From: Cryptomeria japonica
Lineage: Eukaryota > Streptophyta > Pinopsida > Cupressales > Cupressaceae
Direction of reading: 5' to 3'
Length of the DNA: 64,000 bases
Assembly (NCBI RefSeq): GCF_030272615.1
Contig: NC_081411.1
Span: forward strand, 208,662,244-208,726,243
Part shown: one piece after another, positions 53,001 to 64,000 of the stretch
How the letters are laid out: every line of letters begins with the position of its first letter
How positions within the stretch are numbered: the stretch's first letter is position 1
The notes under the pieces: model-generated
Seen by the model: the letters and a program-made list of their open reading frames with translations, nothing else
Told to the model about the DNA's origin: nothing
The model's database searches: none
Made by a program: the position numbers and the translations under genes

Positions 53001-54500
53001 TAAGATTGATGCAAACTAAATATATTGCGAATGGAGAGCCTCTAAACTTATTGAGAGTTAGCTATCCTCCAAAAGGATCTAGAACATGGAATTTTATTCT
53101 AAGGTGCAAGAACTTAGTAGCAGATTATGTCTCTTGGGATGTCCGTGATGGGTCATCATGCTTATTCTGGGAAGACTCCTGGGGGGGATATCCAAGCCTA
53201 GATAGCTCAATTTCTGTCTAGACCACAAGGTATTGGCTAAGACAAAATTGGGGAATTTATGTAAGGGACTATGTCGATATTTCAAGGGAGAACTCATTAT
53301 TTGGATGGTGCTTGAAGAAATTGGAAGTTCTCCCCCTCCCCTCCAATGAATTAGATTAGCTTTGAGAAAATAAAAGACAAACAACTAGTTATCAGAGATG
53401 GAGAAGACTCTCTTATATTGACCCCTTCAAAATCTAGTCAATACAATGCTTAGGAAGGATCTAACCTACTTTCCAACCTTCTTGCCCCCAATGATCTAGG
53501 GATTTCCCAAAAATTCTTTTGGAGCAGTAACATCATTCCTAAAGATGACATTTTTGTATGGTTAGCAGCCAAAAAGAAAATCCTCACAGTGGAGAAATTT
53601 AGGAAGATGGGATTTGAGGGTCCTTCTAGATGCATACTTTGCAAAGCCCATGAAGAATCAGTGGATTGTCTTCTTTTAAATTGCCCCTTTTCAGTCAAGT
53701 GTTGGAGATGGTTGTGTGCTAAACTTGGATGGATTACGACTCTACCCAATGATATAGTATCACTTTTTCAAGGGTGGCCAATAAGACCTAAAGATTGTAT
53801 TCTAAGTTCTCTATGGGTAATCACTACCTCTTGTCTTATATGGGAAATTTGGAAAGAGCGGAATAGGAGACTCTTTGACAACAAAGCGAGGAAATTAGAA
53901 TCAATCATTTTCTCGTTTGAAGCTTCAATTGTTGAGAATATTAAGTGCAAACTAGTTCTCAATCCTAATTTAAAGAAAGAATTCACTGACTGGGATGACA
54001 AAGTGAGGCTTAGATGGAATGACATACAAATCCCTCCATTTATAGGCAAAAAAAACCTTGATAGAGAAAGTGCAGTTTGGATCCCTCCCAAGGTTGGTTG
54101 GCTAAAACAAAATTTTGATGGGGCTTCCAAAGGTAACCCAGGTGCTTTTGGAATTGGATGTCTCATCAGAGATCATACAGGAGTAATCAAAGGTAAATTG
54201 GCCATTCCTATCCCTCCAGATACTAACAACATTGCAGATTTTAAATCTCTCTTTCCGGGTCTCATGGAATGCTCCAGAAGAGGATTTAATAACTTAGAAG
54301 TTGAAGGGGATTCTGCAATTTCCATCAATGCAATAAGATCATCAAATTCCCCTGATTGGAGACTGCAAGAACTGCTCAAAAAAATCTTAATAACTTTTTC
54401 TATGTTTGAGAATTTTTCCTGCAAACATATCTATAGGGAAGCTAATACAGATGTAGATTCACTCTCTAAGGCAATGTCAGAAGGGATTGAACTCAGTTAG
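50043..54500 (+). pseudogene. LINE ORF2: endonuclease, reverse transcriptase and RNase H
   Basis: Endonuclease: NVRGLN at 50043 after a Trp-to-stop change, ETKLD near 50135 and SDHYPLL near 51020. RT: DKDLGPDNFPTSFFKKCW, FRPISLFNTIYKILSKV, EEQTGFVSGHSILDE, LKLDISKAYDNVD (52103-52135, then TGA for Trp) and the catalytic box FSDD at 52404-52415 with both aspartates. After it come the zinc-binding RT-associated segment (FRKMGFEGPSRCILCKAHEE) and a 303-codon frame (53589-54500) ending in RNase H (QNFDGASKGNPGAFGIGCLI, EGDSAIS, YREANTDVDSLSK). Many stops and frameshifts; non-functional. An RNase H domain after RT is typical of plant L1 elements. Confidence 0.9.
50622..50849. mobile_element. 228-bp insertion bounded by 13-bp inverted repeats, MITE-like
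   Basis: CACGTGCATTCAT (50622-50634) and its inverted copy ATGAATGCACATG (50837-50849) match at 12 of 13 positions. The interior is AT- and G-rich and non-coding, and it separates two parts of the LINE endonuclease. I could not define the target duplication, so the transposon superfamily is open. Confidence 0.55.
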
Positions 54501-54533
54501 TGGGTTGAAGATTTAAATGTTTAATTTATCCAA

Positions 54534-54760
54534 TGATTCAAATAGAGAGCCATACCAGTTTTCTGGTTTCTAACCATCAAGGCACCATTGCTCAATAGTT
54601 AGTGGAATTATGCATGCTCTTTCAATTATGTGGGCTCTAGATGTATATGATTATGGCTTTAATAATTCAAACAAAGAGCCATACTAGTATTTGGGTTTCT
54701 TTCCACCAAGGCACTATTGCTCAATTTGTAGTGGAATCATGTGTGTTCTATCTTTCTGAG
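54534..54760. repeat. Tandem duplication of about 127 bp in the LINE 3' region
   Basis: ATTCAAATAGAGAGCCATAC at 54537 and ATTCAAACAAAGAGCCATAC at about 54665 begin two units that share ATCAAGGCAC/ACCAAGGCAC, ATTGCTCAAT and AGTGGAAT blocks. It lies just after the RNase H stop. Confidence 0.75.
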
Positions 54761-56752
54761 AGGGAGTCCGATTGCCAAATCTGAATTGAATATTATTCAA
54801 GAAAATATTTCTAATGATGGGTTGTTACATTTTAAAGTCTTGCTTTCTCTTTCTCATCAACGTATTTTTGTAGATCAAAATACTTGGTATGAAAATTTCC
54901 TCTAAACTCAAAGTTCATGTCTAGAAATTCTTGGGTATGTATTAATGATAACCATAAGTTCAACTCATTTTATTGGTTCCATGTGCCTTCCTTTTGAAAG
55001 GATATTCAAATTTTAAAATTTAAATGAATTGTTTCGTTAAGGCCTTTCAATGATAGCAAACATCATTAAAATGCCACCAACCTGCCTTTGCATGGGATTA
55101 GCCTTAGAGGATGAGTTGCATACTGATGTCACTTCCTCGCCTATTCATAGCTTCTTTGATTGACAATTCTTGCTAATTTTGATGATAAATCTGCTAACAT
55201 TTTTTAGAGGAAATTTGCCAAAAATGGTCAAAGCCGTTTCAAATTTGACGGTACTTATTGCAAGATAACATTAAATGGTCTAGAAATGGTGCTATTAAAG
55301 GTGACTTGATGATATCTTTGCAGTCTAACAAATCTTTTTGAAATCCGGAAAGATCACCAATTTTATTGTTTGGAGAGCTTTGGCTGATGTCATGGTATGG
55401 AACCAAGAATTTTTATAAACAAAGTTTTGGGAGAATATATCAGCACTGCCCTTTCCCCCATTGCTTAGTTATTCAAAGGCATGTTTCATAAAGATGGTTG
55501 GTTGGAGAGAGGTTTCCAGATGCAGTCATTAATGAGAGGCATCCTTGTAAATGACACTATTTTTTGATCTCGACTTTTATAATGTTACTTGCTCTCATTT
55601 AAGCTGTGTTTTCCCAATCTTGGTTACTGCTTTTAGTTTGTGGGAGAGCGAATTTTCCTTTTTTCCTTCACTGCAATAATGGCAGATCCTTTTGGCTTTA
55701 TAGTGAGGGCATTTCTAGACCCTGTTTGTTGTTTTGGAGTTGATACTCTAGTCTCTCTAGCTTTCTTGACCTGCCAATTTTTCTTCAAAGAAATTTTCGA
55801 CCAAAGGCTTAAAAGACTTCTCCATAATTCTGAACTGATGGTAATCTTGGTGGTCAAATTAATTCTGGGCCAGGGTCATTTGGACAGAAATGAATATCCA
55901 AGGGATAACTCTCATATCTCTTCAAGATTTGTGGCATCATTGCTTGACAATCATGTCCCGAAGGCAGAGGTGAAGGAATTGGCCTCTCATTTGTTTGAAG
56001 AAGTATTGGTTGGTTTGGAAACAATCCTCAAATATGTTCTTCATTGAATTGGTCTTCCACGACCTGGGGATATGGACCTTCTCTCAGAATTAGGAGAAAC
56101 TATTAATTTCTATTCTTTCCTCCTTGATCTTAAATACCCCACTCTCATGCGACATAGGGCCTATATAGCAATGGCATCTAGGTACCTCAAATGGAAGTTT
56201 TTGTTGGGATGAACTTGAAAATCAAGACAAAGAGGATGAATTTAGAGAGTTCGCCATCATAAATGGCATCCTCAAAACAAAAGAAGAGCACGATTGTCTG
56301 CCTGCAAGTGGAGATGAACAAGATGCACCACAAGGGAGCCATGGTTGAGATCGATCTGGTGCTCAAGGAAGAGGAAGTGATTGACTGTGAGGTTGTGGAC
56401 GTGGTCTGAGAAGAGGTAAACTCCACTCCAATCTGGGCTCTCCTGCCTAGGGTTGGAGCTGGAGAAATGAAACTTAAAACTTTTAAATTTTCTCTTTTGT
56501 TTTGATACTTGTTTTAGTTTTAAAATGTATGTATGAATTAATGTGAATTTGTTGGGACAAGAGACCTACTAGAAAGTTTTGATTCGGTGACCATAAGGAT
56601 TGACTCTAGGTTGAATATTTACTATTGAATTAGCGATTTTAAAGAAAGACTGTTAATGGTAGATTGAAATTTTTCCATTACTTTTGTAATTTTGTTCACT
56701 TTCTCTATAATATCAAACCTAAGGCTATGCCATTTACTGACCAAAAAAAAAA
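54761..56752 (+). other. Unassigned sequence ending in a LINE-like poly(A) tail
   Basis: The end (ACCTAAGGCTATGCCATTTACTGACC followed by ten A, 56743-56752, split here only for description) resembles plant LINE 3' ends. It could be the true end of the element at 47669 or a second, 5'-truncated LINE. A 135-codon frame at 55640-56047 shows no domain and is probably chance. Confidence 0.35.
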
Positions 56753-59700
56753 TAGTAATAAGTGAATAATATAATATTTGTGGCTTGAGATATCAAGATC
56801 TCCTACCTGCCATCACCTCATGCTCACCCACCTAGTGCAATAAACACACACACAAAAAAGATCAGACCACAATAATAAAAGGCCAAAAGTTGTTTTGATG
56901 TAATATACAATTCTATCTAGAGGGGCCTATGGCTTATGTAAGAGATTTGTCTCCCCTAACCAAATCAATTTAAAACTATTAAGACAATTTTTAACAAAAC
57001 AACATTGCATTGTAAAGAATAATAAATTTTTTTTGCATTATTTAAGCGCCATGCTCTCGTTTGTAGATTTAATGGTTTTTTGTCTTTCTTTCTTGATTTG
57101 AACAAATGGGCTTTGGAGACCCCTAAGTGAGGGTAGGATTGAGATCTATGCCCTTGTTAGGTGTTTTGTGGTGTTGATGAGAGTATGAATGTGTTGTATG
57201 TTGGTGGGGAAAGCATTCCCTCTCTCTTCAATCCCAATCTCTTTCCATCAACCCATGTACAAAATCCTTAACTATTTTTCTTATTTGTATCATAATTACC
57301 AATGTTCTTCTCTAATTTTTGGAAGTGTCTTATTTTAATCTATGACAATGATCTTGGTCATTTTCTATAGGAAGATGGTACAACAGTAATATTGTCATAT
57401 TACTTATACTCACATTCTCATGGATGTTGACACCTCTAAGGATCTACTGAGGGATATTGTCTTACTTGTTGGGAATAGATTATATAATCAAACACTCGAC
57501 TATGAGGATATTCCCATTCACCAGAGGAGATAATTTGTTGTAAGACACTTGGCTTCAACCTGCCCTAGCTTTCACTCCAAGAAAGGTGAGGCAATATGAT
57601 TGAAAAAGGCCCATTGTGAGCTTTTAATTGCTAGGAATTGTATTGGTTTTGAGTTATTGGAGGAGGATTTGGCCTTAGGGGCCACCATAACTTTCGAGAC
57701 TATTTGAGGATTCATCTTGTATGGGCCCTTTAGCCATTCCACCTTTAGATTCTATGATGCCAAGGGTTAAATCTAGGAACCATATGTTGTTGAATGATTC
57801 ACTAAAGTTGATAGCTCTTGTCTCATTGTCTTTGGGAATAACAAAGGAAATCCCTCCTCTCTCCCCTTGATATGAGTCTCTGGAGGATGAAAGTTTATGG
57901 AAGATAGTCCATATAAGGAAACATGATAATCCTAAATGAAATCACACCTCTCAAACCTAGGTTTTGGTTTCTTAGAACATTAAGAAGGCTTTAGGCGTTG
58001 CAAAGTTGGCTATCCTTGTTTTCTTTTGTAGCACCTCAGGTTCAAATGTATATGTGTTGTTGGTTGCATTTGTTGTGTGATGTCTTAGCTCTTGTTATAC
58101 ATTAGTATTTCTTTTTTGGTTGTTCTTTAGTTGTGTGTTGATGTCTCTTATTGTAAAGTGTTTTGAGGCCCCTTCAAAACATTTTTTCCCACTAATTAAA
58201 GAAGCATTATAACACACATGGATACATGTGAACACATAACCTTAATATAAAGAAAAAAACACCACTATACAAAAATGAATAATATTAATGATGAAAAATG
58301 TTTGATTGACCACATTTTTTTTTGAAGCTCTTACTAGTAAATGGTCAGTGACTTTTATCATTCACGAGATGAAACTTTTTAAGATAGAGATTTTGATATT
58401 TAAATTTATAGCCACCTATCTAGGACCAAAAATGATGACGAATATAAGTTTAAGAAAATTGGAATTCATAAGTTTTGTAGAAAGTTTTATGATACCAAAA
58501 GGATTCTTCATGGATGTCTTCTCTTACAAGAAAAATGAAACCAAATAAATACATTTTAAATATTGCTTTGGTCAATGAATACATGTGAATTGTTTATGAA
58601 GCAATAATATCTTTCTTTCTTTCTTAGGGAGGATTTACGTAGTACAATTCTAGTATGGGTCCATGTTCCACAGTTTCCTAGTGAATATTGGCATAGAATG
58701 TCATGCCTGGAATTACTCAAGGCAAAAACACAACTAATTTTTTTTTTTTAACCAATATTGCAAGTCTACGTTAGTTTCACCAACCATGTTCATCATGGTT
58801 GTATTATACACACATTGAGTGCCATTGCTTGTGCAACATGTTCCTTGAGAGGGGGGTGTGGGGAGGAAGCTTGAGTGAGCACATGAAAGTCGTCGCACAC
58901 ACCATAAGATGATTGGTTAGGATTTAATTAAGGTTAAATGGAGTACCTTGGTTCCTTGCCAGATGACTTAAATCACACACACTAAGGTTTGACTTCTAGG
59001 CTTAAAAGTGTTAAACACTCAAGAGTTGTCTGACATTCTCTAGACTTAATATTTTTCTTAGCGTGTGTGGTTTAAGGATGACCGTTCCTTGCATAAGATT
59101 TAAGCATTTACCACTACTGACACTATATCCTAATTTTGTTTATGATATTAAACAAATTCGAAGTGAGAATCGTGATTACTATGGTTCAGGGGTTAATGTT
59201 TATTGCATATCGTTCTTGCATCATATTGTTACGATGCTTTTTCCCTGTAAAATGATGTAAAAAGTAAAGTAATCTTAAAAGGATGAATATGAATGATAAA
59301 TGTAATTTGATATTATTTTGTAAATGACGAGTGACAATTGGAGCCACCTTTTGATTAATTTATAAACTGTGAAAACAAAAATATATTGGGAGGGAGAGCG
59401 AGAAAGGAAAAGAATTGATTAAAGTATTGTAGAGCATGCTATTTTGGGTTAGCATGCTATGAGCATTGGAGAAGAGGGAAAATAGAGTATGTCCAACTTT
59501 GTGATCGGTTAATGATGATATCCTCAACATGTTTGCGTTATTTTATTTCTAGAGTTAACATCAACATAGTGTTGATTTGAGTAGTATTCTACTTAATATA
59601 ATTATTCTAAACAAAAATCATTAGTAATATCTTCAACAATAGTATGATTAACTTTAGTGCTCACATTTCTATTAGAAGAATATCCAAGATAACGATAATA

Positions 59701-61458
59701 TTGATGGGTATTGCTTCCAACACTCCCAAAGGGGGTGGGTACTTTAGGAGATTAAGAATGGAACTACATTCCCTTAGATGGGGATCATTGTTCTTACACA
59801 CACACATATGTGGCTAGAATCAATTTTAATTACTTTAAATGATATAAAGTTTCTTTTTATTAATAATAATAGTTATATTAAAATAAATTTAACCCTTAAT
59901 AGTAATATTATGATTATTCTTATTAAATTATATTGTTATTGATACCATATTTAGTTAGTATTCTATTGTTTTTTAAATTTGGGGTGTCCTCATGACTCGA
60001 ATTTGGGGAAACTATTCCCAAGGAATGTAGCACAACCTTACCAACCTTAGTATGCTATTGTTACCTTAGAAAATAATATCTTTCTTTAATAATAAAGATA
60101 CCTTAAATATTAATATTATTATTATATTAACAAAGCTATGTTAATATTGTTATTAAAATTAATGTTAATGCTGCTATAAATAATATTTGAGTTAGTTAAT
60201 ATTATGTCTAATATTCATATTAATATTAGTGACTACTATTATTAATATTAGTAAAGCTAACATGGATTATTAAGCCAATATTCAGGGGATTGTCATGGCT
60301 ATAAGGGAAGGATTCATAAAGCTATATGTAACACCCTACCTCACATGTAGCTAATATGATTCTAAAATTTTAAATTATTTTCTTCAATAGATGGTTATAT
60401 ATATTGGGGGATTATAAATAAGATGATTTTATGATAATATGCTTGGTATCACCTAGTAAACTTGTTGAAAATTTGATGAAAAATAATATGACTTATTATT
60501 GAGGCCTAATTATGCTTGTGAATATGTTGGCTATGTGCAGGAAGGTAATGAGGACTATGAGAAAAGGGAGAAGTTCTAGTAATGCATCCCATCCCTATCC
60601 TCATGGAACTAGTTGACATTTCATGGAACTAATTGACCTTTCAAAAAATAATACATTGGGTGAAAAATCCCCATCATGATTGTCAATGCAAATCATTGTT
60701 AGTTTTCAATTGAGTTTGCATGATTATTTAAATATTTTGACAAAAAAAAATAGTCATGTTTTCATAGCAAAAAATTGTGGGCATGCAACTATAGTTAATT
60801 CATTATGCCCACAAATACAATTAGTAGTGCATATGTGACACTCCAACTTGCACCCATGAATGATGACTTACTAACTCTATACACATCTCTTAAACTACTT
60901 TTAGATTAACACTATATAAATCATTTAATCTACTTTTACATTATGTAAACTATAAGATATAAAATCAGTAAAGTAGTAAGTTTAGTACTATTATTTCCCT
61001 TCCTTCACCTCACATAGCAACCAAACTCTATGATGTGGTTAAGTGACATGTATGGCCCCAACCCAAGTATTATTAAAGTGATGAAGAGTTACCCTAATTT
61101 CTATAATAGTCCTTAACAACATAGTTCAATTGAAGACAAAACAAGCAAAGAGGGGGGAAACAACTAATTTTCTATTGGCTTCCTAGTCTAGCTCCTTTCC
61201 TCTTGAAACCTAGGAAGACTCAAATAGAGAACACCAGAAGATTTAAGTATATCTGGTTCCATGCCCTATGATAATTAATCAATTTTATTTTGAGGATAAA
61301 AAACTTTGAACTTAAATTTCATTACATTGGAAATGGTTATAAACATTTCTTAGGAAGCTAGATAGAAAAGTAGAATGCAAAAATTTAATGAATATTGTAA
61401 TGGCAAGTTTTCCAAGTAAAACAATCATGTAACATTCTAATTTCTATTTCAATTGAAA

Positions 61459-61558
61459 AGGATAACATATAAGCATGTTGAATGATAAATGTTATATTAA
61501 TGGACTATAGGATAACATATATGCATGTTCAATGATAAATCTTATATTAGACATAATT
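61459..61558. repeat. 50-bp tandem duplication
   Basis: AGGATAACATATAAGCATGT and AGGATAACATATATGCATGT start two adjacent units 50 bp apart, differing at a few positions. Confidence 0.85.
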
Positions 61559-61621
61559 TATTTAAGAAAAGTTAGTTTTCATTGATGCCATTTCCTCAAT
61601 AGAATTGAAATTTGGTTTCAT

Positions 61622-61637
61622 TCTCTCTCTCTCTCTC
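61622..61637. repeat. (TC)8 microsatellite
   Basis: Eight uninterrupted TC dinucleotides. Confidence 0.9.
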
Positions 61638-64000
61638 ACACATTTCTATCAAACCCTAAATCATTTTTCTCATCTTTCAAAATAAATAAATAAGTAATAT
61701 TTTTTAAATTAATTTATCACTAATAAAAAGGATTTACAATATTAATGCTATTAAAAGGATTAAGATTATAATATTTAAGATATAATGATAATCTTGATTT
61801 GTCTACTTAAAATTTTCCTAATCTAGAATATGAATCATTTAGGAGATTTTTAATTTTTAAGTTCATAGTCATATAATTAGACATAAACATTATAAACTTC
61901 TTCTATTTTCTAATGATCTCAAATATTTATCATTTTAACAATTAGCTATTTATTAATAATTTATCATGAATTAGTTGAATATTGATATTTCTCTAGTAAA
62001 AGCCAATTAAAATACATAATAACTATATAGAATACCAAGTTATCTTGCAATACCATTATCTGGTAATATAGACCTTAGGATGGGTTAATTTATTCTAAAA
62101 GATAATTGTTTTTTATGAGAGGTGAAGTGATCTTGTGACTTTACCTTACTATTATCTTGATTATGTTAGCATGTCTTACAACAAAATGTAGAATGCATAT
62201 CACTATTGATAAAAATGATAATCATTGTAAAATCTTCACTAGATAATTATCATAAATAGGGATTTTAAAAATAACAAGTCTACATGAAATATGAGAAAAA
62301 ATGAATTTACATAAATAAACATGAAACATGTGTATATGCATGACTAGATTTCTTAAGTCAATATGATGTAAAGAGAAGTTCAAAGGAAATTTGTATCATT
62401 TGATGTATCATCACATAGCTCAAGATCCACAAATGTTCCATAGAAAGTGAGACTTGTAAATAAAATCAACAAGGTTTCTATGCTAAAAGAATGTAAATAA
62501 TAATTATTTTGATTTAGGTTTTTGATAGGGCCCAAATCATGTTACAAAAGAAGAAAACTTGAAATAGAAGGCATAACAAACATGTTTCTCAATAATTAAA
62601 CAAAAATATCAAACCTAACAAGTACTTGGTCCAAACCCATGCATCTTCACATCCAAAGGCTAGGCATGTGAATGATAGACCAACTTAGGAAAACCTTTCT
62701 TCTTCCTTTATAAACATTCCATAAATTGTTCACAACCAAATATGTAGACTTAAGAGAAGAGTGATGAGAAGCCCCCTTAAAGGGCACATCTAATGGAAGT
62801 ACACAATATGAGGAATTGAGGAGTTTTTTATTGGCAAACTAAAATTTTGGGCACAATCAATTAGTCTTCAAAATTTGAAGGCAAAACTGGAATAATATAT
62901 GTATATATGCTTATTATCCAACTAGTGATGAGGAGACTTGTTGAGTTTATAGGAAGGATTTCTTTCAATAGATGATATTGGCTCCAAGTCTAAATAATTG
63001 CCAATTGAATCTTCAAAATAAATATAAGATGGTTTAAAAGAGAAATTATCCATCAAGTTGATGATGCAAACTTATGAGATCCATGATAACAATTTGAGGT
63101 CAAGTTCCCTATAGCAAAACAACACCTAGATAAGAAAAGGGATGCCCTCATTATCTATTAGTTGAGACCAAGAGTGATCACTCACGTGTAACATAACCTC
63201 ACTAAGTAGAGATTTTTATATATCAAATTTCCTCAATATATAAATGAAATGTTAGGAAATGGATTCTAGCCTAAGAATGCAAACTAGGAACCATTTCCAA
63301 ACTCTTTCATTGGGGAACAAACAATTAGGCTCAACTTCAGGTTTATAGTAGCTGCACTATGACTAATTATTCCTTTTTGAATGTTGATTCGATATGATTG
63401 AATTTCATATGCAATAACTAGGTAGAATGGTGCAAAATTAAAAATATTTAGCATAAATCAAAAGGTACAGTCAATGAAAATATAAGCTCAATTCTGGAAG
63501 TGGGATACAAATGGAACCCCTATTTGAAATTTGGGCTTGAAATAGATAGACTATGAAGCTAGGTGCTATAGTCTCAATGGGTGTTTGAGTACAAACAAGT
63601 GTTAGATCTAGTATCAGGAACATCCAAACTATAAACTCTCCAAAATTTAGGTCAAAACAACAAGACTATGGAACTAATTGACATAATTTAAGGATTTTTT
63701 CTTGTCCAAAATCTAGAATTGTGCACCCTAGTCTCCTCTTTGCAATCCTATAACTTGTAGCTATCAGATGTGCAACTTGTACACAAAAAAAGATGTTAAA
63801 TATTATGCTATATGGATCAATGCAAGAAGTTGAGTCCACTTTTTGGCCAAAAAGTGGAAGTGTTTTCCCTGATTTTCATGTTTTGCCACATTTGACCTAA
63901 AAATTTGAAGCACTTAGAGATTGAATCTTGAAAATTGTTAAGAATGTGAAATGTATCACTCAAAGTCTAGCTTCAAAATATGTAATTTATTTTAATACAT

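Larger units (their letters stand above)
56753..64000. other. AT-rich intergenic sequence, no gene recognised
   Basis: No frame longer than 80 codons and none with a recognisable domain. 57400-58180 is somewhat less AT-rich and may be an old, broken retroelement. 59830-60260 is dominated by TAATATTA-type words. Nothing else stands out apart from the two simple repeats listed separately. Confidence 0.5.

Noticed and set aside
53768-54424. Minus-strand frames of 132 and 83 codons opposite the LINE RNase H
   Set aside because: Shadow frames of the plus-strand RNase H coding sequence, which has clear motifs.
55640-56047. 135-codon plus frame
   Set aside because: No domain, no repeat support and a hydrophobic start without signal features; could not be told from chance.

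Overview
The window is eukaryotic nuclear DNA from a seed plant. Introns reach about 22 kb, LTR retrotransposons of several kinds are nested and decayed, and a plant L1-type LINE is present. Together these suggest a large gymnosperm genome, most likely a conifer; that lineage call is an inference. The only host gene I can support is TAF5, a TFIID subunit. It lies on the + strand with its last seven coding exons between 14300 and 39826, encoding WD40 blades 2-7 and the C-terminus. The exons join in one frame to 278 codons including the stop, plus a partial first codon. The N-terminal exons are not visible, so the sequence left of 14300 is probably also intron.

Layout. 1-2763: two minus-oriented LTR fragments with tandem non-coding arrays. 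2764-6193: the 3' end of a Gypsy element (integrase, polypurine tract, long LTR carrying a 47-bp minisatellite). 6221-7302: a second LTR piece and the 5' end of a small-LTR element. 7303-8719 and 13255-13887: pol and gag remains of a minus-strand chromovirus-like Gypsy, separated by an LTR-type sequence (8720 to about 13254) that carries two unassigned reading frames. 14300-16069: TAF5 exons A-C. 16070-37993: the 22-kb intron. It holds a GACTC-rich palindromic segment, two minus LTR fragments, a 176-bp-period hairpin array split by an almost complete 7.46-kb Copia element (23360-30817, 5-bp target duplication), a Tat/Athila-like pol pseudogene and a 281-bp solo LTR. 37994-39826: TAF5 exons D-G. 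41300-47159: a plus LTR end abutting a minus Gypsy with LTR, primer site, leader and gag. 47669-54500: a decayed LINE with DUF4283-like ORF1, endonuclease, reverse transcriptase and RNase H. 54500-64000: AT-rich sequence with no recognisable gene.

The most unusual signal is a 41-nt nested hairpin recurring every 176 bp. Its copies stay nearly identical while the spacers diverge. A second array of the same hairpin lies in the opposite orientation at the left edge of the window with the same period, and there one stem pair is swapped from A-T to T-A. Several families of inverted repeats also flank TAF5 exons A-C. No complete open transposon polyprotein was found; every element examined carries stops, frameshifts or lost catalytic residues.
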